From assembly GCA_039679375.1 (NCBI GenBank), contig JBDKVA010000142.1, forward strand, positions 1-64,000: a DNA stretch of 64,000 nucleotides. The letters are read 5' to 3'. Position 1 is the stretch's first letter, and every line of letters begins with the position of its first letter. The stretch is from JBDKVA01 sp039679375. GTDB lineage: Bacteria > Bacillota > Clostridia > Acetivibrionales > DTU013. The notes below the pieces were generated by a model. It saw nothing but the letters and a program-made list of their open reading frames with translations, was not told where the DNA came from and did not search any database. Shown piece after piece: positions 52,953-62,006 of this stretch. The translations under genes were made by a program, and so were the position numbers.

Positions 52953-54821
52953 ATGTCCGGCATGCTTGCAAGGTTTTTAAGTATGATAAGGAAAATGAAG
53001 CTGAAACAGAGACTGATTTTATTTAACATCTTTTCAATACTCATTCCCGTACTTGTGATAACCTATATGTTTTTCGTTGCCGCAAAAAGCATGATGACCG
53101 ACGAAACCGTAGAGCTGTCAAAAAATACGATCAGCCAGGTTTCAAGTAACATTGATGACCTCATAGGCAATGAAGTCATCAACAGCACCAATATTTTAAT
53201 GCATGAACAAAAGCTATACGATCTATTGAGAAATGGCCTTGGTTCCGGGACCGATAAGGAGAGGGAGAAGCTGATCGACGTATTGCTTTATAGAAATGAA
53301 GTGCCCATACTATCTGTTCTAAAGGACAGATATATCAACATAGCTGCGTTATACGGCAAAAACGGCGAGCTTTTCAATTTTTCACTTCCCGCAGCCAACG
53401 AGCAGACAGTGCTGGACAGGCTGAAGCAGATGGGAGTATTGTCCGGTGAAAAAAACTACTATTTAAAGTGGTTTCCTGTACAGAACAATTTTTTTACCAC
53501 GGAAAAATCCGGCGATATCCGGCAGGATTATGTAGCTATAGCCAGCAGGGTGATCTCCAATCCGAAAACCGGTGAATATCTTGGCTGCCAGATATATACC
53601 ATATGTGAGAGAGCTATTTACAATACATACAGCAATATAAAGCTCGGCAAGACAGGAAAAATATTTATTATTGATAAAAACGGAGATATTGTTTCCAATA
53701 GTAACGAGAATGAGCTGAGTGGGACAAACCTCAGCTCCGACTTGATTACAAGTATCCTTAAAACAGAGGATCCGGTATTCCACTACAATATCAACCGGAG
53801 TAATTTTCTCATAATTACGAAAGCGTCTTCGGAAAACCAGTGGATTACTGTTGGAATGGTCCCTGAAAACGAGATTTTCGAAAAAGTAAACAGGATAATT
53901 AAATACGCAGTATTGATATTGCTTGTAAGTATCCTGACTTCTCTTGGTTTTATGATCGTCACTGCAGACGGAATAGTCAACCCTATCAGAAAACTGGAAA
54001 AAGCAATGAATGAAGTGGAAAATGGAAATCTCAGCGTAAGTGTCGATATTAAGGGCGATTATGAAGTGAGCAAGCTTGGACGCTATTTTAACGGCATGAT
54101 AAATAAAATCAACAAGCTGATACAAGAGGAATACATACATGAAAGAAAAAGAAAGGAAGCGGAGCTGAATGTGCTTATGGCTCAAATAAACCCGCATTTT
54201 CTGTATAATACCCTTGATTCAATTGTTTGGAAGGCCAGATCGATGAAGGCATTTGAAATAAGCGAGATGGCGTCTTCGCTTGGAAGGCTTTTCAGGATTT
54301 CAATAAGCAAAGGAAATGTAATGGTTTATGTTGAAGAGGAACTGGAACATGTTCAGGCATATATCAATATTCAAAGGCTGAGATATGGAAACAGGTTCGA
54401 CTATGTACTTGATATCCCCGATGACCGTGTAAAAAAGTATAAAACATTAAAGCTTTTACTACAGCCTATAGTTGAGAATTCGCTTTCCTACGGTATCGAG
54501 CACATTGATAAAAAGGGCGTTATAAGGATCAAAGCAGTGCAGGACGGCAGTAAATTGGTATTTGAAGTAAGTGATAACGGTATTGGTATTCCGGAAGAGA
54601 AATTAAAAGCTGTAAGAGAGAAAATTTATACAGTAGAAAATATTAAAACAGAAGAAAAGTATGATAAACAATATGCATATAGTACCGGGATCGGATTTAA
54701 AAATATACATGACAGAATCAGGCTGTATTTCGGACCGGAATATGGAATCCGTATAGAAAGCCATGAGAATGAAGGTACAACAATATATGTTACAGTACCG
54801 GTTTTGGACAAAGATATATAA
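52953..54821 (+). CDS. Sensor histidine kinase, YesM family
   Basis: The 622-residue kinase has a membrane helix near 20-45, an extracellular sensor of about 270 residues, a second helix near 315-340 and a HAMP linker. The His_kinase domain follows, with the phosphorylated His in AQINPHFLYNTLDSIVWKA, then HATPase_c with PIVENSLSYGIEH and DNGIGIPEE. It probably senses an extracellular sugar, directly or through the binding protein encoded next. Confidence 0.93.
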   Translation: MSGMLARFLSMIRKMKLKQRLILFNIFSILIPVLVITYMFFVAAKSMMTDETVELSKNTISQVSSNIDDLIGNEVINSTNILMHEQKLYDLLRNGLGSGTDKEREKLIDVLLYRNEVPILSVLKDRYINIAALYGKNGELFNFSLPAANEQTVLDRLKQMGVLSGEKNYYLKWFPVQNNFFTTEKSGDIRQDYVAIASRVISNPKTGEYLGCQIYTICERAIYNTYSNIKLGKTGKIFIIDKNGDIVSNSNENELSGTNLSSDLITSILKTEDPVFHYNINRSNFLIITKASSENQWITVGMVPENEIFEKVNRIIKYAVLILLVSILTSLGFMIVTADGIVNPIRKLEKAMNEVENGNLSVSVDIKGDYEVSKLGRYFNGMINKINKLIQEEYIHERKRKEAELNVLMAQINPHFLYNTLDSIVWKARSMKAFEISEMASSLGRLFRISISKGNVMVYVEEELEHVQAYINIQRLRYGNRFDYVLDIPDDRVKKYKTLKLLLQPIVENSLSYGIEHIDKKGVIRIKAVQDGSKLVFEVSDNGIGIPEEKLKAVREKIYTVENIKTEEKYDKQYAYSTGIGFKNIHDRIRLYFGPEYGIRIESHENEGTTIYVTVPVLDKDI

Positions 54822-55021
54822 CAAAGCGACCTTTTGCAGTGCAATCATATATAAAAAACGCCAGCAAAATAAAATCTACACTATGTAATTGGCAAAAGCA
54901 CAGTGTTAATCTGTAATCAGGGGCAACTGAACGAATTTGGAATATGGCGGCCGCCTTATCCGGCACTTTAAAATCGTTGGCCTGAAAAGCTTCATTCAAA
55001 GAATAAAGAGGGGGTAACGGA

Positions 55022-56437
55022 ATGAAAAAAGTTGTCAGATTTTTATCATTCGCATTGGTTTTAGTTATGGCAGTTTCAATGTTTACGGCATGCGGGACGT
55101 CAGAAAAGGAAGGACAGGCCGGCACGCCGAGCCAGACCGTGCAGACCGGCGCCTCGAGCCAGACGGGACAGGCTTCGCAGCAGCAGTCGACAGGTTCCGA
55201 TAAAAAAGCGGAACCGGTTACATTGAAGATAGCTTCCAGTTCCATTGAAATGCAAAGCTCTGAGTTCAAAAAAATGGAAGAACTGTGCCTTGCAAACGGA
55301 ATCAAGCTGGATGCGATCATGATGCCGCCGCCGAAAGACGGTGAAGCCGACAAGCTTCTTGTCAGCCTTATGAGCGGCGATGAAATGGACATAATGTATC
55401 AGGCATATCCCAACGCCAAAAAGTTTTACGACGCCGGTGTAATAACACCGCTGGAGGAGCTTACAAAAGGGACGGACTATAATGCGGAAAAGGTTTTCGG
55501 CAAATATCTGCCGAAATTTGACGGCAAGGTTTATGGACTGCCTACTTTTGTTGATATTTGGCTTACTCTGTACAACAAAAAAATATTTGACGATGCCGGT
55601 GTTCCATATCCGAAGGCCGAAGGCTGGACCTGGAGCAAATATGTAGAAACCGCGAAGAAACTGACGAACACCGAAAAGGGAATATTCGGCTCTTTTATGG
55701 CCAACTACAACAATTATAACTACATGTACGCCGTACAGTGCGGAGCATCCCATTATAAACAGGACGGAACGTCCAATTATGACGATCCGTTTTTTGCAGA
55801 GGGGCTGAAATTCTATTATGACCTTGGCAACGTTCATAAAATACAGCCTGATATCGTAACCCAGCTTGGCACGAAGATGACTAACGACTCTTTTACAACA
55901 GGAAAATACGGTATGTTTGTCTGCGGAGGCTGGACGCTTTCCTCCTTGATGGCTAACAAAGAAAAGTACCCAAGGGATTGGAAATTCGGCGTTCTTCCGA
56001 TGCCATACCCGGACGGCCAGAAGAAATCCACTCTTACAGTAATCGGCTGCTATTTTGTTCCGACAACGTCCAAGCACAAAAAGGAAGCATTCGAAGCCAT
56101 AAAATTGCTTGCTGAAAAAAGATACACACTTGGTTTTGGTAAAGTTCCGTGCAGAGTTGACCTTTCAAATGAAGAACTTAATAATTATATTACAAATGAC
56201 CTTATTACAGCCTACAAAGATGACGGCGTTACGGTTGACGATATTCGTGCGGCCTGGTTTGACCCGAATATGGAGGTCCGGGACGAAAAGGTCATCGGAT
56301 ACGGTTCCACAAATATAAACCTGACATTCGTTCAGGAGGGCCAGCTTTATGCAACCGGGAAGCAAACGCTTGAAGAAACAATGAAGAATATAAAGGCTCA
56401 ATCCGACAAGGCAATACAGGAAGCCAAGGTAAAATAA
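55022..56437 (+). CDS. Extracellular solute-binding protein, family 1 (sugar ABC)
   Basis: The 471-residue lipoprotein has a signal peptide ending FTACG (Cys24), a Gln/Ser/Thr-rich linker to about residue 65, and an SBP_bac_1 fold with VYGLPTFVDIWLTLYNKKIF and TGKYGMFVCGGWTL. It delivers a sugar or oligosaccharide to the two permeases downstream. GAGGGGGT lies before the ATG. No ATPase of the CUT1 type (MsmX-like) is present here, as is common in Firmicutes, where one ATPase serves several systems. Confidence 0.92.
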   Translation: MKKVVRFLSFALVLVMAVSMFTACGTSEKEGQAGTPSQTVQTGASSQTGQASQQQSTGSDKKAEPVTLKIASSSIEMQSSEFKKMEELCLANGIKLDAIMMPPPKDGEADKLLVSLMSGDEMDIMYQAYPNAKKFYDAGVITPLEELTKGTDYNAEKVFGKYLPKFDGKVYGLPTFVDIWLTLYNKKIFDDAGVPYPKAEGWTWSKYVETAKKLTNTEKGIFGSFMANYNNYNYMYAVQCGASHYKQDGTSNYDDPFFAEGLKFYYDLGNVHKIQPDIVTQLGTKMTNDSFTTGKYGMFVCGGWTLSSLMANKEKYPRDWKFGVLPMPYPDGQKKSTLTVIGCYFVPTTSKHKKEAFEAIKLLAEKRYTLGFGKVPCRVDLSNEELNNYITNDLITAYKDDGVTVDDIRAAWFDPNMEVRDEKVIGYGSTNINLTFVQEGQLYATGKQTLEETMKNIKAQSDKAIQEAKVK

Positions 56438-56459
56438 ACAGTAAAATCCTACATAAAGT

Positions 56460-56500
56460 CCGGGGCATTAGCCTGACGTGATTACCGGCTGATGCCCCGG
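56460..56500 (+). terminator. Strong intergenic hairpin after the binding-protein gene
   Basis: The arms CCGGGGCATTAGCC (56460-56473) and GGCTGATGCCCCGG (56487-56500) pair over 14 bases with one wobble. AGATTTTAAC follows, so the T-run is weak. It may be a partial terminator or a stabilising hairpin that keeps more binding-protein mRNA than permease mRNA. Confidence 0.55.
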
Positions 56501-56510
56501 AGATTTTAAC

Positions 56511-56574
56511 CAGGGAACATGCTCAAGGGCATGTGTCCCAAAATCAAGAGGGGCTCGATGCCCCGGAGATTTTA
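56511..56574 (+). repeat. 64-bp dispersed repeat, copy 1
   Basis: This unit starts CAGGGAACATGCTCAAGGGC and ends GCCCCGGAGATTTTA. A second copy with about five differences lies at 61305-61368. The end of this copy also repeats the 20 bases at 56491-56510, so the unit looks like it was added beside the hairpin by a copy event. Confidence 0.8.
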
Positions 56575-56604
56575 ACGATACGAAACTGGATTGGGTGGAA
56601 AACG

Positions 56605-57516
56605 ATGCTTTTTAAATATTACCGCAATTTAAAAATAGAAAAGCAGGAATCGATTACGGGATTTCTTTTCATATTGCCATATTCTATCGGTTTCCTGTTA
56701 TTCCAGGGACTTCCGTTTGTTATATCATTTATTCTGAGTACAACTAATTTACGATATATAAGCAAGCTTAATCAAGTGAAATTTATCAATATTTCCAACT
56801 TTGTGGAAATATTTAATGACAAGAGCGTTCTACGGGCAATGTTGACTTCTCTAAGATATTGTATTATGTATGTGCCACTGGTAATGATAGTGGCGCTGCT
56901 TTTTGCATTAATGCTCAACCAGAGGATCTATGCGAGGAATTTCCTTCGGACGATGCTGTTTATGCCTTATGTATCCAATATTGTTGCTGTTTCGGTCATC
57001 TTTTCAATCATGCTTTCACCGACGAACGGTATTATAAACGCCGTGCTGAAGGCAATTGGCATTGTCAATCCCCCTTTGTGGCTTCTGGGTACTGAAACTG
57101 CGCTTCCTACGGTTGTAGCAATTGCGTGCTGGCAGCAAATGGGGATGCAGATGGTCATATATCTTGCCGCACTCCAGGATGTGCCGAAGGAATTGCTTGA
57201 ATCGGCAAGCATTGACGGTGCAAATGCCTGGGTAAAATTTACGCATGTTTTGCTGCCGATGATTTCGCCTACGACATTTTTCCTGACGATTACGACCGTC
57301 ATAGGTTCGCTTAAAAACTTCAGCATTATACAAACCATGACGGGCGGCGGGCCGGGTACCTCAACAACCGTTTTGCCTGTGTCTATCGTAAAAAGCGCAT
57401 TCGGCTCATACAGGCTCGGATATGCCAGTGCACAGGGGATGCTGCTTTTTGCCATTGTTATGATAATTACAGTTATTCAGTGGAGAGGACAGAAAAAATG
57501 GGTAAATTATATGTAG
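56605..57516 (+). CDS. Sugar ABC transporter permease, MalF-like
   Basis: The 303-residue permease has six helices and the ATPase-contact loop ESASIDGANAWVKFTHVLLP. I prefer ATG 56605, which has GGGTGG upstream and gives the typical ESITGFLFILPYSIGF opening; an ATG at 56533 would translate repeat DNA. It is transcribed with the binding protein and the next permease. Confidence 0.9.
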   Translation: MLFKYYRNLKIEKQESITGFLFILPYSIGFLLFQGLPFVISFILSTTNLRYISKLNQVKFINISNFVEIFNDKSVLRAMLTSLRYCIMYVPLVMIVALLFALMLNQRIYARNFLRTMLFMPYVSNIVAVSVIFSIMLSPTNGIINAVLKAIGIVNPPLWLLGTETALPTVVAIACWQQMGMQMVIYLAALQDVPKELLESASIDGANAWVKFTHVLLPMISPTTFFLTITTVIGSLKNFSIIQTMTGGGPGTSTTVLPVSIVKSAFGSYRLGYASAQGMLLFAIVMIITVIQWRGQKKWVNYM

Positions 57517-58409
57517 ACAAAGTAAAGGATATGCCGGGCGGAACAGCGATTTCGACAAATAGGAGCAAACCGGGGCTTGCGGATCATAATGCAAATACAG
57601 GTACAAAAATCCTTACTGCGTTTCTCATAATAGTCGGATGCATTAATATATTTCCGTTCATTTTCATGGTTTCATCATCATTCAAGCCTCTGAACCAGAT
57701 ATTTGAATATCCTTTCAGGCTTATCCCGGGGACGTTCACGATGATAAACTATAAAGGCCTGTTTTCAGAGGAATACTTTTTTACCAGATGGTATGCGAAT
57801 ACGATTGTAATGGTAATCAGCACGATACTGCTGAAATCAATAGTCATTATCCCCGCTGCATACGCGTTCTCGAGGCTTAAATTCCGCGGCAGGGACAAGA
57901 TATTCCTTGTATTCCTTGCTACGCTTATGATCCCCGGGGACGTGACTTTGGTTCCGAGGTATGTTGTTTACAAGCTGCTTGGCATAACCGACTCCATGTG
58001 GAGTCTTGTACTTCCGAATGCATTTGACATATTTTTTGTATTCATGCTGAGGCAGTTTTTCGCCACCATTCCGTTTGAACTTACAGAAGCGGCGATCATT
58101 GACGGTTGCAGCCATTTTAAGGTGCTTTACAGGGTAATACTCCCAAATGCGAAACCAGCCTTTTTAACTATGATTATTTTTACATTTATATGGGGATGGA
58201 ATGATTACATGGGTCCATACATTTTCATCACCGATAACAAGAAACAAATGCTTACTGTCGGTATTCAAATGTTTCAAAACGGTTACGCCGAGGATTACGG
58301 ATTGCAAATGGCGGCAGCCGCTCTGGCAATGGTCCCGGTAATCATATTGTTCCTTTCAGCTCAAAAATACTTTATTGAAGGAGTAGCAACAAGCGGTATA
58401 AAAGGATGA
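57498..58409 (+). CDS. Sugar ABC transporter permease, MalG-like
   Basis: The 303-residue permease has six helices and the loop TEAAIIDGCSHFKVLYRVILP. It ends GVATSGIKG, typical of MalG-like partners. ATG 57498 overlaps the previous gene by 19 bases and has GAGAGGAC upstream; a later ATG at 57531 is possible. Confidence 0.9.
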   Translation: MGKLYVDKVKDMPGGTAISTNRSKPGLADHNANTGTKILTAFLIIVGCINIFPFIFMVSSSFKPLNQIFEYPFRLIPGTFTMINYKGLFSEEYFFTRWYANTIVMVISTILLKSIVIIPAAYAFSRLKFRGRDKIFLVFLATLMIPGDVTLVPRYVVYKLLGITDSMWSLVLPNAFDIFFVFMLRQFFATIPFELTEAAIIDGCSHFKVLYRVILPNAKPAFLTMIIFTFIWGWNDYMGPYIFITDNKKQMLTVGIQMFQNGYAEDYGLQMAAAALAMVPVIILFLSAQKYFIEGVATSGIKG

Positions 58410-58435
58410 AAACTTTTCCATAGAAATATTAATCC

Positions 58436-58464
58436 TTGACTTTAAAATTGTTTTATGTTACATT
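58436..58464 (+). promoter_or_regulatory. Promoter of rpmG-secE-nusG
   Basis: TTGACT (58436-58441) and TACATT (58459-58464) are 17 bases apart, with TG one base before the -10 (extended form). The start codon of rpmG is about 120 bases downstream. Confidence 0.75.
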
Positions 58465-58472
58465 AATTATTG

Positions 58473-58496
58473 CTCCGTCTCGGAGGTCTTTTTTTT
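58473..58496 (+). terminator. Small terminator at the rpmG promoter
   Basis: The stem CTCCG/CGGAG with a TCT loop is followed by GTC and eight T residues. It probably ends the sugar ABC transcript. It also sits at the first bases of the rpmG transcript, which is unusual. Confidence 0.6.
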
Positions 58497-58585
58497 GTGC
58501 TACAAATAATTGGTGCCGAAAAACAGGCACCTGGACGAATAGGTTACACCCTGAATATTTACCGCAAGGGCTGGAGGTGCCGCAA

Positions 58586-58735
58586 ATGAGAGTCAAAATA
58601 GTAATGGCATGCACGGATTGCAAGCAGAGGAACTATAACACCATGAAAAACAAAAAGAATGATCCTGACAGGATCGAAATGAAAAAGTACTGTAAATTTT
58701 GCCACAAGCATACAGTACACAAAGAAACCAAATAA
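58586..58735 (+). CDS. rpmG: 50S ribosomal protein L33
   Basis: The 49-residue L33 has two zinc-binding pairs, CTDC and CKFC, so it is the C+ zinc form. GGAGGTG precedes the ATG. It is followed by secE and nusG in the standard order. Confidence 0.96.
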   Translation: MRVKIVMACTDCKQRNYNTMKNKKNDPDRIEMKKYCKFCHKHTVHKETK

Positions 58736-58755
58736 TAATTCGGAGGTGCACACAT

Positions 58756-58980
58756 ATGACTGAAAATGCAAGCACATCCAAACTGGCCAATGCCAGAAAA
58801 AGATTTGTCAGGTTCTTCAAGGATATCAGAAGTGAGCTGAAAAAGGTCATCTGGCCTACAAAAAGCCAGCTCATTAACAATACAGTATCAGTATTGGTCA
58901 TTTGCCTGCTGATTGGTGTAATTATATGGGCGTCTGATGCGATTCTTGGGATGATAGTGGAATGGACTCTGACGAGGTAA
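58756..58980 (+). CDS. secE: Preprotein translocase subunit SecE
   Basis: The 74-residue protein has one C-terminal membrane helix (SVLVICLLIGVIIWASDAIL) preceded by the conserved RSELKKVIWPTKSQL. It clamps SecY in the translocon. CGGAGGTG lies before the ATG at 58756. Confidence 0.96.
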   Translation: MTENASTSKLANARKRFVRFFKDIRSELKKVIWPTKSQLINNTVSVLVICLLIGVIIWASDAILGMIVEWTLTR

Positions 58981-59001
58981 TGAAGGAGGACATGGAACCT
59001 G

Positions 59002-59535
59002 ATGCAAGTCAATGATATGCCTGAAATAGCCAAATGGTATGTTGTTCATACATATTCCGGCTATGAAAACAAGGTAAAAGCCAATTTGGAGAAGATCGTC
59101 GAGAACAGAAGCATGCAGGAACATATACTGGATATCGTTGTTCCCATGGAAGAACAGATCGAGATCAAGGATGGCAAGAAGAAAGCCACCCTCAGGAAGG
59201 TATTTCCCGGTTATGTTCTTGTTAAGATGATCATGACCGACGAAACCTGGTATGTTGTAAGGAATATCAGGGGAGTTACCGGATTTGTCGGACCGGGATC
59301 CAAGCCCGTGCCGCTTACGGATGAAGAAGTACGTACGATGGGCGTGGAAGAATTTATGACCATGCTGGATTATGAAGTCAATGACAATGTAAGAGTGATC
59401 AATGGACCTCTTGAAAACTTCATAGGCATCGTTGAAGAAATCAATATGGAGAAGAAGAAGGTAAGGGTCGCCGTGTCCATGTTCGGCAGGGAAACTCCCG
59501 TTGAACTTGAGCTCACACAGATACAAAAGCTCTAG
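59002..59535 (+). CDS. nusG: Transcription termination/antitermination protein NusG
   Basis: The 177-residue NusG has an NGN domain (KWYVVHTYSGYENKVKANL; FPGYVLVKM) and a C-terminal KOW domain (VINGPLENFIGIVEEINMEK). It binds RNA polymerase and affects pausing and termination. AAGGAGGA lies 12 bases before ATG 59002. Confidence 0.97.
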   Translation: MQVNDMPEIAKWYVVHTYSGYENKVKANLEKIVENRSMQEHILDIVVPMEEQIEIKDGKKKATLRKVFPGYVLVKMIMTDETWYVVRNIRGVTGFVGPGSKPVPLTDEEVRTMGVEEFMTMLDYEVNDNVRVINGPLENFIGIVEEINMEKKKVRVAVSMFGRETPVELELTQIQKL

Positions 59536-59644
59536 GCACGTGGCGGGGACCTTATGGCGAAAATTCAAAAGATAGTGAGCAGATCGGAAGGTCTCTTTCT
59601 ATAAATCAAAGGAAATGAAAAGATTGGGAGGTGGATATTAAGCC

Positions 59645-60070
59645 ATGGCAAAGAAAATTACAGGTTATGTTAAGCTACAGATTCCTGCGGGGAAGGCAAC
59701 TCCGGCTCCACCGGTTGGACCAGCTTTAGGACAGCATGGTGTTAACATCATGGGATTTTGCAAGGAGTTTAACGAAAGAACGGCAAAAGACGCAGGATTG
59801 ATTATTCCTGTTGTCATCACCATATACGGTGACAGATCTTTTTCTTTTATTACAAAGACTCCTCCGGCAGCAGTGCTTTTGAAAAGGGCGTGCAAAATTG
59901 AAAGCGGTTCAGGCAAGCCGAATACGGATAAGGTAGCTAAGATTTCAATGGCAGAGGTCAGGAAGATCGCGGAAATGAAAATGCCCGACCTGAATGCGGC
60001 AAATGTTGAATCGGCAACCAGAATGATCGCAGGTACTGCCAGAAGCATGGGCATCGTCGTAGAAGGCTGA
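59645..60070 (+). CDS. rplK: 50S ribosomal protein L11
   Basis: The 141-residue L11 begins with the KKITGYVKLQIPAGKATPAP type opening and has PVGPALGQHGVNIMGFCKEF. It binds 23S rRNA at the GTPase centre. GGGAGGTG precedes the ATG. Confidence 0.98.
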   Translation: MAKKITGYVKLQIPAGKATPAPPVGPALGQHGVNIMGFCKEFNERTAKDAGLIIPVVITIYGDRSFSFITKTPPAAVLLKRACKIESGSGKPNTDKVAKISMAEVRKIAEMKMPDLNAANVESATRMIAGTARSMGIVVEG

Positions 60071-60073
60071 TGA

Positions 60074-60156
60074 AGCCCGGATGCATGGGCGAGCAGCAGG
60101 CAAGGCCTGCGACCAGCCCCGGATGCATGGGCGAGCAGCGAGCAAAGCTTGCGACC
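60074..60156 (+). repeat. Two tandem 41-42-bp hairpin repeats between rplK and rplA
   Basis: The copies at 60074-60114 and 60115-60156 share AGCCCGGATGCATGGGCGAG, with CAG and a small hairpin after it. The hairpin is CAGGC-AAG-GCCTG in copy 1 and CGAGC-AAA-GCTTG in copy 2, so the differences keep base pairing. The rest of the 202-base gap holds no gene. Confidence 0.75.
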
Positions 60157-60272
60157 GCCACCCAGTAATTTGCAATGAAACGAAGCAAAAGTGGGAGGGA
60201 ACTCTTTTCCCGAAAAAATAACCACACAAGCGAATTTCGCGATGCGAAATCGCCGTAAAGGAGAGGATAGTA

Positions 60273-60968
60273 ATGAAGAGAGGAAAGAAATATGTCGAAA
60301 GCGCCAAGCTTGTTGACAGAGCTACAATGTATGATCCGGCTCAGGCGATGGATCTTACGAAAAAGACTGCAAAAGCCAAATTCGATGAGACAGTTGAAGT
60401 TCATATAAAGCTGGGTGTCGACTCCAGGCATGCCGACCAGCAGGTCAGAGGCGCAGTAGTCCTTCCGCATGGTACAGGTAAGGTTGTAAGAGTACTTGTA
60501 TTTGCAAAGGGTGATAAGGCAAAGGAAGCTGAACAGGGCGGAGCGGATTTTGTAGGAGCCGAAGACCTTGTTGCAAAAATCCAGAAGGAGAACTGGTTCG
60601 ATTTCGATGTTGTCGTAGCAACTCCCGACATGATGGGTGTCGTTGGAAGGCTCGGTAAAGTGCTTGGCCCCAAAGGTCTCATGCCGAATCCGAAGGCCGG
60701 TACGGTTACCATGGATGTGACGAAAGCCATTTCCGACATCAAGGCCGGTAAGATCGAGTACAGGCTTGACAAGACAAACATTATTCATTGCCCGATCGGC
60801 AAAGCATCTTTTGATGCCCAGAAGCTGACGGACAATTTCCATACTCTGATGGATGCTATTTTGAAGGCTAAACCGGTTGCATCAAAAGGCCAGTACCTGA
60901 AGAGCGTTGTTGTGTCATCAACGATGGGCCCCGGAATAAAGGTTAACCCGACAAGAGTGACGGAATAG
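60273..60968 (+). CDS. rplA: 50S ribosomal protein L1
   Basis: The 231-residue L1 has KGDKAKEAEQGGADFVG, LGPKGLMPNPKAGTVT and the C-terminal SSTMGPGIKVNP. It binds the L1 stalk of 23S rRNA and often its own mRNA. AAAGGAGAGG lies before the ATG. Confidence 0.98.
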   Translation: MKRGKKYVESAKLVDRATMYDPAQAMDLTKKTAKAKFDETVEVHIKLGVDSRHADQQVRGAVVLPHGTGKVVRVLVFAKGDKAKEAEQGGADFVGAEDLVAKIQKENWFDFDVVVATPDMMGVVGRLGKVLGPKGLMPNPKAGTVTMDVTKAISDIKAGKIEYRLDKTNIIHCPIGKASFDAQKLTDNFHTLMDAILKAKPVASKGQYLKSVVVSSTMGPGIKVNPTRVTE

Positions 60969-61041
60969 TGTTTGGAACAACATTTGAAGCAAGGTAAAAG
61001 TTTAGCTTTACAAAATATGAATAATACTGTAGTATATACAA

Positions 61042-61157
61042 GGAAAGGGGACACACCTCAACGGGGAGTAGACCGTTGAAGTACGAGGAATGTCCCCGAT
61101 GGAAAGGGGACACACCTCAACGGGGAGTAGACCGTTGAAGTATGAGGAATGTCCCTG
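61042..61157 (+). repeat. Two tandem 59-bp palindromic repeats
   Basis: The copies at 61042-61100 and 61101-61157 or so are nearly identical. Each folds on itself through GGGGACA/TGTCCCC outer arms and CTCAACGG/CCGTTGAAG inner arms. They lie between rplA and the L10 leader. Confidence 0.85.
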
Positions 61158-61169
61158 AAAAAAATATAT

Positions 61170-61299
61170 CACATGCCACAGACAGCAGGTGCAACAGCAT
61201 AACGATGAAAGTCGGCCTGCCGAGGTAGAAGCGTTTTCGAACAGAAAATATGGTGCTTAACCCTTGTGTGTCTGCTGCATGCGGATATACAAGGGTTTT
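61170..61299 (+). promoter_or_regulatory. Ribosomal protein L10 leader with attenuator
   Basis: CACAGACAGCAGGTGC near 61177, CCTGCCGAGGTAG near 61218 and TTGTGTGTCTGC near 61264 match the known L10 leader, where the L10-L12 complex binds its own mRNA. It ends in a terminator, AACCCTTGT/ACAAGGGTT plus T-run (61258-61299), giving feedback control of rplJ-rplL. Confidence 0.85.
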
Positions 61300-61304
61300 T
61301 TAGT

Positions 61305-61368
61305 CAGGGAACATGCTCAAGGACATGTGTCCCAAAATCGAGCGGGGCTCGATGCTCAGGAGATTTTA
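61305..61368 (+). repeat. 64-bp dispersed repeat, copy 2
   Basis: This is the partner of the unit at 56511-56574, with about five mismatches. It starts CAGGGAACATGCTCAAGGAC and ends AGGAGATTTTA. It lies between the L10 leader attenuator and the rplJ start. Confidence 0.8.
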
Positions 61369-61422
61369 GTTTATATATTGTTACGTGAAACTCTATTTAA
61401 TAGGATGAAGGAGGTGGAAAAT

Positions 61423-61962
61423 TTGCCTAAGGAAAATACCCTAAACCAAAAACGTGTAGTTGTAGAAGGAATCAGCGCCAAGATGAAAGCTGCAAAAGCA
61501 ATGGTTTTTGCTGATTACAGGGGATTGACCGTAGAACAGGATACCGAGCTTAGAAGCGCTTTAAGGAAAGCCGGTGTTGAATACAAGGTTGTAAAAAATA
61601 CGCTTGCCAGAATAGCGGCGGATGAGAATGGCCTTGGAGGTCTGGACTCCTACCTGAACGGACCAACAGCAATGGCGTCGAGTCATACGGATCCTGTTGC
61701 GCCAGCCAAGATCCTGAGTGAATATGTAAAGAAGTTTGATAAGCTGAACCTTAAGGTTGGCGTAGTCGAAGGGAAAGTAATCGATCCGAATGGTATCAAG
61801 GCTCTGGCTGAACTGCCGCCAAGAGAAGTTCTTGTTGCAAAGGTGCTCGGTGGCTTTAATGCACCGTTGGCAGGTCTGGTCAACGTACTGAACGGAAACA
61901 TCAGAGGTCTGGTTGTGGCCTTGAACGCAGTAGCTGAAAAGAAAGCAAGTGCAAATGCTTAA
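61423..61962 (+). CDS. rplJ: 50S ribosomal protein L10
   Basis: The 179-residue L10 anchors L7/L12 dimers to the ribosome. FADYRGLTVEQDTELR, YKVVKNTLARIA and the Ala/Lys-rich end match the family. The start is TTG at 61423, with AAGGAGGTG 6 bases upstream; longer readings would cross repeat DNA. It is controlled by the L10 leader. Confidence 0.96.
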   Translation: MPKENTLNQKRVVVEGISAKMKAAKAMVFADYRGLTVEQDTELRSALRKAGVEYKVVKNTLARIAADENGLGGLDSYLNGPTAMASSHTDPVAPAKILSEYVKKFDKLNLKVGVVEGKVIDPNGIKALAELPPREVLVAKVLGGFNAPLAGLVNVLNGNIRGLVVALNAVAEKKASANA

Positions 61963-62006
61963 TATTGTTAAATTTAAAAAATTAAAAATTATGGAGGTAT
62001 TTTAAA

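Noticed and set aside
61042..61157. Tandem palindromes considered as a CRISPR array
   Set aside because: There are only two copies, directly abutting with no spacers, and no cas genes in the window.
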